Assembly: GCA_020639295.1 (NCBI GenBank)
Contig: JACKGY010000023.1
Coordinates: 1-22,756, forward strand
DNA from: Planctomycetota bacterium
GTDB taxonomy: Bacteria; Planctomycetota; GCA-002687715; DRQF01
DNA length: 22,756 nt
Reading direction: 5' to 3'
Part shown: positions 16,981 to 22,756 of the stretch, in pieces
Numbering within the stretch: position 1 is the stretch's first letter
Layout of the letters: each line of letters begins with the position of its first letter
Notes under the pieces: generated by a model
Databases searched by the model: none
What the model was told of the DNA's origin: nothing
What the model saw: the letters and a program-made list of their open reading frames with translations, nothing else
Made by a program: the position numbers and the translations under genes

Positions 16981-17000
16981 GGGAGAATGAGTAGACTCCC
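16981..17000. repeat. Short inverted repeat in the divergent 16902-17039 gap
   Basis: GGGAG (16981-16985) and CTCCC (16996-17000) form a 5-bp inverted repeat with a 10-nt loop between the molybdenum hydroxylase operon (minus) and the RmlC-like gene (plus). The 138-nt gap must hold promoters for both, but I see no pair of boxes good enough to call. The repeat could be an operator or a chance GC-rich match. Confidence 0.2.
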
Positions 17001-17039
17001 AGCCGAGTTGCCGTCGCATGCCCCCGGGAGAGCCGTCAC

Positions 17040-17567
17040 GTGAAGGTCGAGATCACCAGGATCAAGGAACACCGCATCATCCACGAGCAGGTCGGCCCGG
17101 AGAAGGGGTTGATCGAGGGCGTCGTGATCAAGCAGCTGAAGAGCTGGCCGGACGATCGCGGCCACTTCGCCGAGATCTTCCGCGCCGACGAGCCCGTCGT
17201 CGCCGACTTCCAGATCCTCCAGACCAGCCTGACGATGACCCGGCCCGGCACCATCAAGGCCTTCCACTGGCACTACCACCAGGACGACGTCTTCTGCCCC
17301 CTCCGCGGCACCATCCGGATCAGCCTGGTGGACCTCCGCGTCGCGTCGCCGACCTACGGCCTGGCCAACTCGATCTTCTGTGGTGATCGCTATCTGAAGG
17401 CGGTCCGCATCCCCTGCGGCGTCGCGCACGGCTACGAGGTGCTCGGCGACGAGGAGATGACGATGGTCTATTACACCAACCAGACCTACAACCCCAAGGA
17501 CGAGGGCCGGATCGCCCACGACGACCCGGCCCTCGGCTGGACCTGGTGGGGAGTCGAGCATCGCTGA
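17040..17567 (+). CDS. RmlC-like sugar epimerase (dTDP-4-dehydrorhamnose 3,5-epimerase family)
   Basis: Single-domain cupin of 175 aa related to RmlC, which epimerises dTDP-4-keto-6-deoxyglucose on the way to rhamnose. Matching features: RGHFAEIFR (40-48), GTIKAFHWHYHQ (70-81) with a His76 that corresponds to the catalytic histidine, IPCGVAHGYEVL (124-135), a Tyr near 145-150, and IAHDDPALGWTW (158-169) with the aspartate partner. The lysine normally found a few residues after the catalytic His (KLV segment) is not evident; the segment here is QDDVFCPLRG. GTG start at 17040 with GGGAG 9 nt upstream; no in-frame ATG is better. No rmlA, rmlB or rmlD nearby, so the substrate may differ. Confidence 0.75.
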   Translation: MKVEITRIKEHRIIHEQVGPEKGLIEGVVIKQLKSWPDDRGHFAEIFRADEPVVADFQILQTSLTMTRPGTIKAFHWHYHQDDVFCPLRGTIRISLVDLRVASPTYGLANSIFCGDRYLKAVRIPCGVAHGYEVLGDEEMTMVYYTNQTYNPKDEGRIAHDDPALGWTWWGVEHR

Positions 17568-17584
17568 ACTCCCACGGCGCACCG

Positions 17585-17625
17585 CGCAGCACCCGGCCCC
17601 CGCAGCACCCGGACCGCGCAGCGCC
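17585..17625. repeat. 16-bp tandem repeat, about 2.5 copies
   Basis: CGCAGCACCCGG occurs at 17585-17596 and 17601-17612, and a diverged third copy begins CGCAGC at 17617, so the period is exactly 16 bp. It starts 18 nt after the stop of the RmlC-like gene, in the convergent non-coding gap. No coding role is visible. Confidence 0.6.
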
Positions 17626-17633
17626 TGCTGCGC
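17616..17633 (+). terminator. Hairpin downstream of the RmlC-like gene
   Basis: GCGCAGC (17616-17622), loop GCCT, GCTGCGC (17627-17633): a perfect 7-bp GC-rich stem with a tetraloop, 49 nt after the stop. No T-run follows (next bases are AACCG), so it is a candidate transcript end or RNA-stabilising hairpin, not a textbook intrinsic terminator. It overlaps the third copy of the 16-bp repeat. Confidence 0.4.
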
Positions 17634-17665
17634 AACCGAAGCCCGAACGCTCACGAGCCAAGAAT

Positions 17666-17718
17666 CTAGGCCAGCCAGCGGCTGGCGCTCCGGAGCGCCG
17701 GCTGCCTAGCCGGCCTAG
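17666..17718. repeat. Nested palindromic element in the convergent gap
   Basis: An outer 7-bp pair CTAGGCC (17666-17672) / GGCCTAG (17712-17718) encloses two further structures. One is a 16-bp perfect palindrome GGCGCTCCGGAGCGCC (17684-17699). The other is a hairpin GCCGGCT-GCCT-AGCCGGC (17697-17714). The inner structures compete, so the element can fold in more than one way. It lies between the ends of two convergent genes and may serve as a bidirectional transcription barrier. The rest of the 229-nt gap (17719-17796) shows nothing clear. Confidence 0.5.
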
Positions 17719-17796
17719 AGGCCGATCGCGTCCAGATCGCCGACGACTCCAAGCACGGCCATCGACGCAGCGAGACCACGAACGACCGGCCACGAC

Positions 17797-19641
17797 CTAG
17801 TACTTCAGATCCTCCTTGGTGAAGGGGCGCGCCGGCTTCTTGCCGAGGACCCGCGCCAAGATGGAGTTCATCGTCGCCGGGTCGTTGTCGAAGCCGCCAT
17901 GGCTGGTCGAGCTGGTCTTCCGGCCGCCTCCCGTCCGCCCGTCGCTGTAGTGGAAGGCGATCTGCTCCGGCTTCAGGGCCTCGAGGTCCTTGCTGTAGAG
18001 CTGCATGCCCAGGATGGCCTCGGGCGTGACCTCCTCGAAGGCGCGCGACACCAGGTAGAGGAGCGACTTGCGATAGACCTTGCCGACCTCGTCGTCCAGC
18101 TCGAGCTTCTCGTTCAGGTTGTAGACGTCGAGCTGGTCGACGCCGAAGGCGCTCTTCTTCACCAGCGGCAGGATCAGCTCGCGGAACAGCGCCACCGTCG
18201 CCGCGGGCGCGAGGAGGCTCATCGAGGCCACGCGCGGCGGCCGGGCGAGCTGCGCCAGGGACTGCAGCAGATGGCCGAGCAGGATGCCGCCGGTGCTGTG
18301 ACCCACCAGATGGATCTTCTTCGGCTGGGCGCCGGGCTGGGCGAAGGCCTCGACGAAGGCGCGCAGCACCTGGCTGCCCGGCTCCGTGGTCGAGGAGAAG
18401 CAGGCTCGGGCGTCCGACTTCATCTCGCGCCAGAGCGCCCGGCCGGGACGCCGCGTCGCCCGCTCGATGATGCGATCGGTCCAGTCGCTGATGCCGCCGG
18501 CGCGCTCCTCGGCCTCGCTCCTCTTGCCGAAGACGACGTCCTTCATCTCCTCGAGCAGGCCGGTGTCGTACATGAAGTGGAAGGGGTAGATCCGGTTCGG
18601 CTTGAAGACCTTCTTCATCGCCGCGATCCGCGAGGCGGAGGCCTCGACCGAGTTGAGCCCGCCGTGAGCATAGATCAGCAGGTGATCGTACTTGTCGCTG
18701 GCGGCGACGTAGGCCGCGGTCTCCCGCACGTCCTCGAGCTTGCTCCAGTAGCGGCCGTGCTCGTGGAAGCGGCCATCGTCGATGTGGACGAAGTGTCCGG
18801 CCACCTCGTCACGCCGCGGCCCGAGGATCTGCAGCGCCGCCTTCTCGTCATGGGCCGAACCCTCGACCTCGCTGCGCCGCGAGTAGAGCTGGGGCGTCGG
18901 CAGCGCGAGCTGCACCACCCAGGCGTCGCCGGCGTTCTCGATCCAGTCCTCGTAGGTCCAGAGCGCGACGCCCTTCTTGCCCCAGTCCGGCCCCCAGGAG
19001 TTCTGCACCCAGAAGCCGCGCTCGTCGTAGCCGACCAGCGCGAAGGCATGACCGCCCTCGATCTTCTTCTGCTTCTTGATCAGGCCCTTCTTGACGTTCT
19101 CGGGCCACCAGCCGGCATGGACGTCGGCGGAGACATAGAGCACGCCGACCTCGTTCAGGGCGGCATGCATCTCGACGATGTTCTTGCGGACCCGGTAGTA
19201 GGCGCCGATGGTCTGCGAGCGCGCGTCCTTGGCGCGTTCGACCGTGAGGTGGCCGACCTTCTTGGGGTCGTAGGGCCAGAGCCGGTCACGGCAGACGCCC
19301 ATGTGGTACCAGCCCTTGATGGCGCCGCGGCAGCTCGAGCCCTCGTAGTTCTCGCCCGGCCACTCGTCGTGGAGACGGGCCATCTCGTAGATCATCCGAG
19401 GCGACACCAGGAGGTCGGCGTCGGGAACCGTCGGCTGCTGCTGGCGGTTCAGGAAGTTGATCACCGCCGCCAGGCCGAAGCCGGTACAGGCCCCCTCCTG
19501 GCCCTGGTCGAGGATGACCAGCTCCCCCGGGGGCGCGATGCTGCGCGCGAGCGGCGCCAGGCTGGGCTCGTACCAGCGGTCACGGTAGTCGGGAATGTCG
19601 AAGGTCGCGTCGAGCTGCGCTTTCTTGGGGGCCTTGGCCAT
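17797..19641 (-). CDS. Papain-like (C1 family) cysteine protease fused to an alpha/beta hydrolase
   Basis: A 614-aa two-domain protein. Residues about 15-250 are papain-like: Cys52 in LDQGQEGACTGFGLA, His198 in EGGHAFALVGYDE, and Asn214 in VQNSWGPDWGKKGVALW, the expected catalytic trio in the expected order. Residues about 270-600 look like a serine alpha/beta hydrolase: LLIYAHGGLNS (321-331), the nucleophile elbow LVGHSTGG (Ser449), and a late His581 in TSHGGFDND that could complete the triad. The acid residue is uncertain (D516/D517 region). There is no signal peptide, no papain propeptide and no membrane helix, so it is probably cytosolic. ATG at 19641-19639 with AGGAG 8 nt upstream. It stands alone, divergent from the permease gene. 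Substrates are unknown. Confidence 0.8.
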   Translation of the reverse strand: MAKAPKKAQLDATFDIPDYRDRWYEPSLAPLARSIAPPGELVILDQGQEGACTGFGLAAVINFLNRQQQPTVPDADLLVSPRMIYEMARLHDEWPGENYEGSSCRGAIKGWYHMGVCRDRLWPYDPKKVGHLTVERAKDARSQTIGAYYRVRKNIVEMHAALNEVGVLYVSADVHAGWWPENVKKGLIKKQKKIEGGHAFALVGYDERGFWVQNSWGPDWGKKGVALWTYEDWIENAGDAWVVQLALPTPQLYSRRSEVEGSAHDEKAALQILGPRRDEVAGHFVHIDDGRFHEHGRYWSKLEDVRETAAYVAASDKYDHLLIYAHGGLNSVEASASRIAAMKKVFKPNRIYPFHFMYDTGLLEEMKDVVFGKRSEAEERAGGISDWTDRIIERATRRPGRALWREMKSDARACFSSTTEPGSQVLRAFVEAFAQPGAQPKKIHLVGHSTGGILLGHLLQSLAQLARPPRVASMSLLAPAATVALFRELILPLVKKSAFGVDQLDVYNLNEKLELDDEVGKVYRKSLLYLVSRAFEEVTPEAILGMQLYSKDLEALKPEQIAFHYSDGRTGGGRKTSSTSHGGFDNDPATMNSILARVLGKKPARPFTKEDLKY

Positions 19642-19674
19642 GGGGGGAGCTCCTCGGAAACCTGGTCCGCTCGG

Positions 19675-19739
19675 GGGGTAGGGCGATCCTGCCGCGCGGA
19701 CCGGAACGGCGGGGCCTGAAATCGTCTCGACCCTACCCC
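19675..19739. repeat. 9-bp inverted repeat pair in the divergent promoter region
   Basis: GGGGTAGGG (19675-19683) and CCCTACCCC (19731-19739) are perfect reverse complements 47 nt apart, with centres 56 bp apart. The right copy overlaps the predicted -10 box of the protease-hydrolase gene. They could be paired operator half-sites for a regulator acting on the divergent gene pair. No regulator gene is adjacent. Confidence 0.35.
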
Positions 19740-19759
19740 GACCGCGCGCCGACGGTCAA
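19730..19759 (-). promoter_or_regulatory. Possible promoter of the protease-hydrolase gene
   Basis: On the minus strand TTGACC (19759-19754, 5 of 6 to TTGACA) is followed after 18 nt by TAGGGT (19735-19730, 3 of 6 to TATAAT). The start point would be near 19723, about 80 nt before the ATG. The -35 is good and the -10 weak. Confidence 0.3.
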
Positions 19760-19787
19760 CGCTCGCCTCGGTCCGCAGCCGCCGTTC

Positions 19788-19816
19788 TTGCGTCGACCCG
19801 GACTTGTACCGACAAT
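19788..19816 (+). promoter_or_regulatory. Possible promoter directly in front of the ZIP-permease gene
   Basis: TTGCGT (19788-19793) and GACAAT (19811-19816) are spaced by 17 nt. The predicted start of transcription falls at about 19822-19824, on the ATG chosen for the gene. No Shine-Dalgarno sequence precedes that ATG. Together these fit a leaderless transcript, but both boxes are only partial consensus matches. Confidence 0.3.
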
Positions 19817-19821
19817 CCCGC

Positions 19822-21795
19822 ATGCTGGAGTTGACCGCCGCCATCCTGGCCCTGGGCGTGGGCCCCCTGCTCGATCGGTTCAGCCACTCCCGGGGGCCGA
19901 CCCGCGCGGCGCTCGACGCCTTCACCTTCGTGGCCATGCTCGGCCTGATCCTCGGCCACATCATCCCCGACGCCTACGCGCTGGCCGGGGCCGGTTCGCT
20001 GGTGGTCGCGGCCCTGGCCTGGTTCGGACCGACCTTCCTGGAACATCGCGTCCGCAGCCTGGCCAGCCGGGCCCATCTCGCGGCCATGCTCCTCGGCGCC
20101 ATCGGCCTGACCGCCCACGGCATCCTCGACGGCATGGCGCTCTACGACCCGAGCGGCGCCGAGATGCAGGCTCTGCCCCTCGCGGTCATCCTGCATCGGA
20201 TTCCGGCCGGCCTCACCATCTGGTGGCTGGTCGCCCCGCGCTGGGGCCACCGCCGGGCCCTGGTCACCATCCTCGGCCTCGCGGCGATGACCGTCTTCGG
20301 CTACAGCTTCGCCACGACCCTCGCCGGCAAGCTCGACCCGGCCCAGGCCGGTTTCTTCCAGGCCCTCGTGGGTGGCGCCCTCCTCCACGTGATCGTCCAC
20401 CGCACCGGGCACGACGCCGGTCGGGCCGCGCCGCGCCGGCGCAAGGCCGCCGCCCTGGTCGGCACCCTGTTCGCGGGCCTGCTCCTCTACTCGATGTTCT
20501 CGGGTGACGCCCACGACCACGATCACGGCCACGGGGCGCAACCGGCGACCGAACGCCCGCAGCCGGCCGCGGTCGACGAGGATCACGACCACGGTCATGC
20601 CGACGAGCACGACCACGCCGACGAGCACGACCACGCCGACGAGCACGATCACGACGGCGCCGAGGCCGCGGTCGCGACCTCCGGCGGGCACGACCACGGC
20701 GAGGACGAGGGCTTCCTCGTCCGCCTCCTCCGGCTGAGCCTCGCCAGCGCGCCGGCCTTGGTCCTCGCCTTCTGCATGGCCGGCCTGATCCAGGTCTTCC
20801 TGCCCAAGCAGAGCGTCGCCTGGATGGCCCGGGGCGGCAGCTTCCGCCGGGCGCTGAAGGGCCTGGCCTTCGGCCTGCCGCTGCCGATCTGCTCCTGCGG
20901 CGTCGTGCCGGTCTACAAGAGCCTGGTCAACCGCGGCGTGCCGGCCGCCGCCGCCCTCGCCTTCCTGGTGGCGACGCCGGAGCTCGGCATCGACGCCATC
21001 CTCATCTCCTGGCCGCTGCTCGGCGGCGAGATGGCGATCCTGCGCGTGGTCGCCGCCGCGCTCGTCGCCCTCCTGGTCGGCGTCCTGGTCTCGCGCTTCA
21101 ATCGCGGCCTCGAGCTCGACCGGCCGCTCGAACTCGACGAGGAGCCCCAGAAGGGCTCGAAGCTCCGCCGCGCCCTCGAGATCGGCTGGGTCGGCTTCTT
21201 CGACGGCACCTTCCCCTGGATCCTGCTCGGCCTGGTCGTGGCGGCGGTCTGCCAGCCCCTGCTCGACGACGACGCCTTCGCCTCCTACTCGAGCTGGCTG
21301 CAGGTGCCGGCCTTCGCGCTGCTCGGCATGCCGGTCTACGTCTGCGCCGCCGGCGCGACCCCGCTGGTGGCGGTCTTCCTGATGAAGGGCGTGAGCCCGG
21401 GCGCCGCCCTCGCCTTTTTGCTCACCGGCCCGGCGACCAACGTCACCACCTTCGGTCTGCTCCAGCGCCTGCACGGCCGGCGCGTGGCCATCGCCTTCGT
21501 CCTGGTGGTGATCGCCACCACCGTTGGGCTCGGCCTGCTCACCGATCACTTCTTCGCCGCGACCGTCCACGACGGGCAGGCGAGGCTCGATCACGACCAC
21601 GAGGCCAGCATCCTGCAGTGGTGCTGCGCCGGCCTGCTCGGCCTGGCCCTCCTGACCTCGATCTTCCGCCAGGGGCCGCAGGGCTTCGCCGCCCACATCC
21701 TGAGCCAGGCCGCCGAGGACGAGGACGAGGCCTGCCACGGCGACGATCACGACCATCACCATCACCCGCCCGCCAAGAAGAGCTGCTGCCACTGA
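19822..21795 (+). CDS. ZIP-like domain fused to SO_0444/DUF318-type metal efflux permease, His-rich
   Basis: Polytopic membrane protein of 657 aa. The N-terminal half (1-230) resembles ZIP metal transporters: GHIIPDAYAL (45-54), HGILDGMAL (99-107), and HRIPAGLTIWWLV (125-137). The acidic ligands usual in the last motif are replaced. A His/Asp-rich linker (229-293) contains repeated DEHDHA units. The C-terminal half (300-620) matches the DUF318/SO_0444 Cu/Zn efflux family: LPICSCGVVPVYKSL (354-368), GMPVYVCAAGATPL (502-515), and GAALAFLLTGPATN (527-540). It ends in a second His cluster and CCH. Likely exports or handles a divalent metal. ATG 19822 is preferred; a TTG at 19804 is in frame but also lacks a ribosome site. 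The stop overlaps the next gene by 1 nt. Confidence 0.75.
   Translation: MLELTAAILALGVGPLLDRFSHSRGPTRAALDAFTFVAMLGLILGHIIPDAYALAGAGSLVVAALAWFGPTFLEHRVRSLASRAHLAAMLLGAIGLTAHGILDGMALYDPSGAEMQALPLAVILHRIPAGLTIWWLVAPRWGHRRALVTILGLAAMTVFGYSFATTLAGKLDPAQAGFFQALVGGALLHVIVHRTGHDAGRAAPRRRKAAALVGTLFAGLLLYSMFSGDAHDHDHGHGAQPATERPQPAAVDEDHDHGHADEHDHADEHDHADEHDHDGAEAAVATSGGHDHGEDEGFLVRLLRLSLASAPALVLAFCMAGLIQVFLPKQSVAWMARGGSFRRALKGLAFGLPLPICSCGVVPVYKSLVNRGVPAAAALAFLVATPELGIDAILISWPLLGGEMAILRVVAAALVALLVGVLVSRFNRGLELDRPLELDEEPQKGSKLRRALEIGWVGFFDGTFPWILLGLVVAAVCQPLLDDDAFASYSSWLQVPAFALLGMPVYVCAAGATPLVAVFLMKGVSPGAALAFLLTGPATNVTTFGLLQRLHGRRVAIAFVLVVIATTVGLGLLTDHFFAATVHDGQARLDHDHEASILQWCCAGLLGLALLTSIFRQGPQGFAAHILSQAAEDEDEACHGDDHDHHHHPPAKKSCCH
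20599..20652 (+). repeat. 18-bp in-frame tandem repeat encoding DEHDHA units
   Basis: Three consecutive 18-bp units (20599-20616, 20617-20634, 20635-20652). The first two are identical and the third differs by a single C-to-T change. They encode A-D-E-H-D-H repeats in the metal-binding linker of the permease. Repeat number could change by slippage without breaking the frame. Confidence 0.85.
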
Positions 21796-22739
21796 TGAAC
21801 GACCCCTGCCTCGACGAAGCCGGAGCCGATACCTGGCATGGCCGGCGGGTCATCGCCGACCTCCGCGGAGCCCGACCGGGACCGCTCCTCATCTGCATCG
21901 GCGGCGTGCACGGCAACGAGCCCTCGGGTGGCCTGGCCCTGCTCCGCCTGATCGACGAGATCGAGACCAGGATCCCGCTCCAGCGCGGCCGACTGCTCGC
22001 CCTGACCGGCAACATGAAGGCCCTCGCGCGCGGCCAGCGCTACATCGACGAGGACCTCAACCGCGCCTTCACCGATCGCCGGATCGAGCGCCTGCGCGCC
22101 GATGCCCTCGCCGCCTGCACCAGCGAGGAGCGGGAGATGCTGGCCCTGGTGACCATCATCGGGAAGGCCGTCGCCGGCGCCGAGTCGGCCTATCTCCTCG
22201 ACCTGCACAGCACCTCGGGGCCGGGCCTGCCCTTCGGCTTCGCGCTCAACGCCGACAACGATCCGGCGCTGATCTCGGCCTTCGCGATCCCCCTGCTCAT
22301 GGGGGTCGAGCGCCAGCTCCAGGGCACGATCCTCGACTGGTTCGCGCGCCAGGGCCATTCGGCCATCGGCGTCGAGGGTGGCCAGCACGACGACCCGGCC
22401 ACGGTGGACGCGCACGAGGCGGTCCTGCGCATCACGCTCGACGCCCTCGGCCTGCGCGGCTTCGACGTCGACCCGCGGCTCGAAGAGGCGCAGGACCTGC
22501 TCGAGGAGCGCGCCGCCGGTCTGCCCCGCTTCCTCGAGTTCAGCCATCGCTTCGAGGTGAAGCCCGACACCGGCTTCGCGATGAAGCCGGGATTCAGCAA
22601 CTTCGACTACGTCCGCAAGGGCCAGGTCCTCGCCAGCGACCATGGCGGCGACATCCTCGCCGAGGAGGACGCCTGGCTCCTCTTCCCCCGCTACCAGGCC
22701 CAGGGCGACGACGGCTTCTTCCTCGCCCGCTCCATCTGA
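21795..22739 (+). CDS. Succinylglutamate desuccinylase/aspartoacylase-family zinc deacylase
   Basis: M14-like zinc amidohydrolase of 314 aa in the AstE/aspartoacylase family, which removes an acyl group from an N-acyl amino acid. Zinc and catalytic marks: GGVHGNEPSGG (His39, Glu42), DEDLNRAF (Asn89, Arg90 for substrate carboxylate), YLLDLHSTSGPG (His138, third zinc ligand), and GVEGGQHDDP (Glu194, likely general base). A C-terminal beta-rich part (about 235-314) is usual in the family. ATG 21795 overlaps the permease TGA by 1 nt (TGATG), so translation is coupled; the longer open frame from 21618 is a shadow of the permease. No other arginine-degradation (ast) genes are present. The acyl substrate cannot be told from motifs. 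The 17 bases after it are unassigned. Confidence 0.85.
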   Translation: MNDPCLDEAGADTWHGRRVIADLRGARPGPLLICIGGVHGNEPSGGLALLRLIDEIETRIPLQRGRLLALTGNMKALARGQRYIDEDLNRAFTDRRIERLRADALAACTSEEREMLALVTIIGKAVAGAESAYLLDLHSTSGPGLPFGFALNADNDPALISAFAIPLLMGVERQLQGTILDWFARQGHSAIGVEGGQHDDPATVDAHEAVLRITLDALGLRGFDVDPRLEEAQDLLEERAAGLPRFLEFSHRFEVKPDTGFAMKPGFSNFDYVRKGQVLASDHGGDILAEEDAWLLFPRYQAQGDDGFFLARSI

Positions 22740-22756
22740 GGTTCGGGCGGCCGGGG

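Noticed and set aside
14865..16994. A 709-codon plus-strand open frame over the molybdenum hydroxylase large subunit
   Set aside because: Low-complexity antisense shadow; the minus-strand frame has all catalytic motifs.
16902..17039. A plus-strand promoter CTACAT-18-TAGACT (16968-16997) for the RmlC-like gene
   Set aside because: The -35 does not resemble the consensus and the -10 matches only 4 of 6, so it is not distinguishable from chance.
17666..17718. The nested palindrome as an integron attC recombination site
   Set aside because: The boundaries read CTAGGCC/GGCCTAG, not the RYYYAAC/GTTRRRY core needed, and no integrase or gene cassette array is present.
17899..19719. A 606-codon plus-strand open frame over the protease-hydrolase gene
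   Set aside because: Antisense shadow without recognisable motifs; the opposite frame has two catalytic domains.
20599..20652. The 18-bp repeats as a CRISPR array
   Set aside because: Units are directly contiguous with no spacers and lie in frame inside a coding region.
19756..21792. A 678-codon minus-strand open frame over the ZIP-permease gene
   Set aside because: Hydrophilic Glu/Gly/Arg/Ala shadow; the plus frame has membrane helices and metal-transport motifs.

Overview
This window comes from a GC-rich bacterial chromosome (about two thirds G+C). Nothing in it fixes the phylum. A fused NuoCD, a NuoG that keeps the N7 cluster ligands, and GC-rich third codon positions suit an aerobically respiring Gram-negative-type lineage. 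Myxococcota/Deltaproteobacteria-like or a metagenomic GC-rich phylum is a guess, not a reading. No tRNA, rRNA, CRISPR array, insertion sequence or phage gene was seen.

Layout. Positions 3-13152, minus strand, hold a nearly complete complex I operon in canonical order: nuoA-B-CD-E-F-G-H-I-J-K-L-M-N. nuoN runs off the left edge. Every junction is an overlap or a gap of at most 12 nt, so it is one transcription and translation unit. A good sigma70-like promoter (TTGTTC-17-TAGAAT) lies 64-92 nt upstream of nuoA, with an inverted repeat across its -10 box. Upstream, on the same strand, positions 13313-16901 hold a three-gene molybdenum hydroxylase operon (large, 2Fe-2S and FAD subunits; 4-nt overlaps) of the xanthine dehydrogenase type. 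Its product would make NADH that complex I could use. That link is contextual only.

The right third (17040-22739) is accessory in character. It holds an orphan RmlC-like sugar epimerase (plus), a 229-nt convergent gap with a 16-bp tandem repeat and strong hairpins, and a two-domain protein joining a papain-like cysteine protease to a serine alpha/beta hydrolase (minus). Divergent from that is a membrane protein that appears to fuse a ZIP-like half to an SO_0444/DUF318-type metal permease through a His-rich linker. It is translationally coupled to an AstE/aspartoacylase-type zinc deacylase (plus).

The most unusual items are the ZIP-permease fusion with its coupled deacylase, the protease-hydrolase fusion, and a two-helix insertion in NuoH. 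I cannot show that these accessory genes form one system. Their functions are inferred from motifs only.
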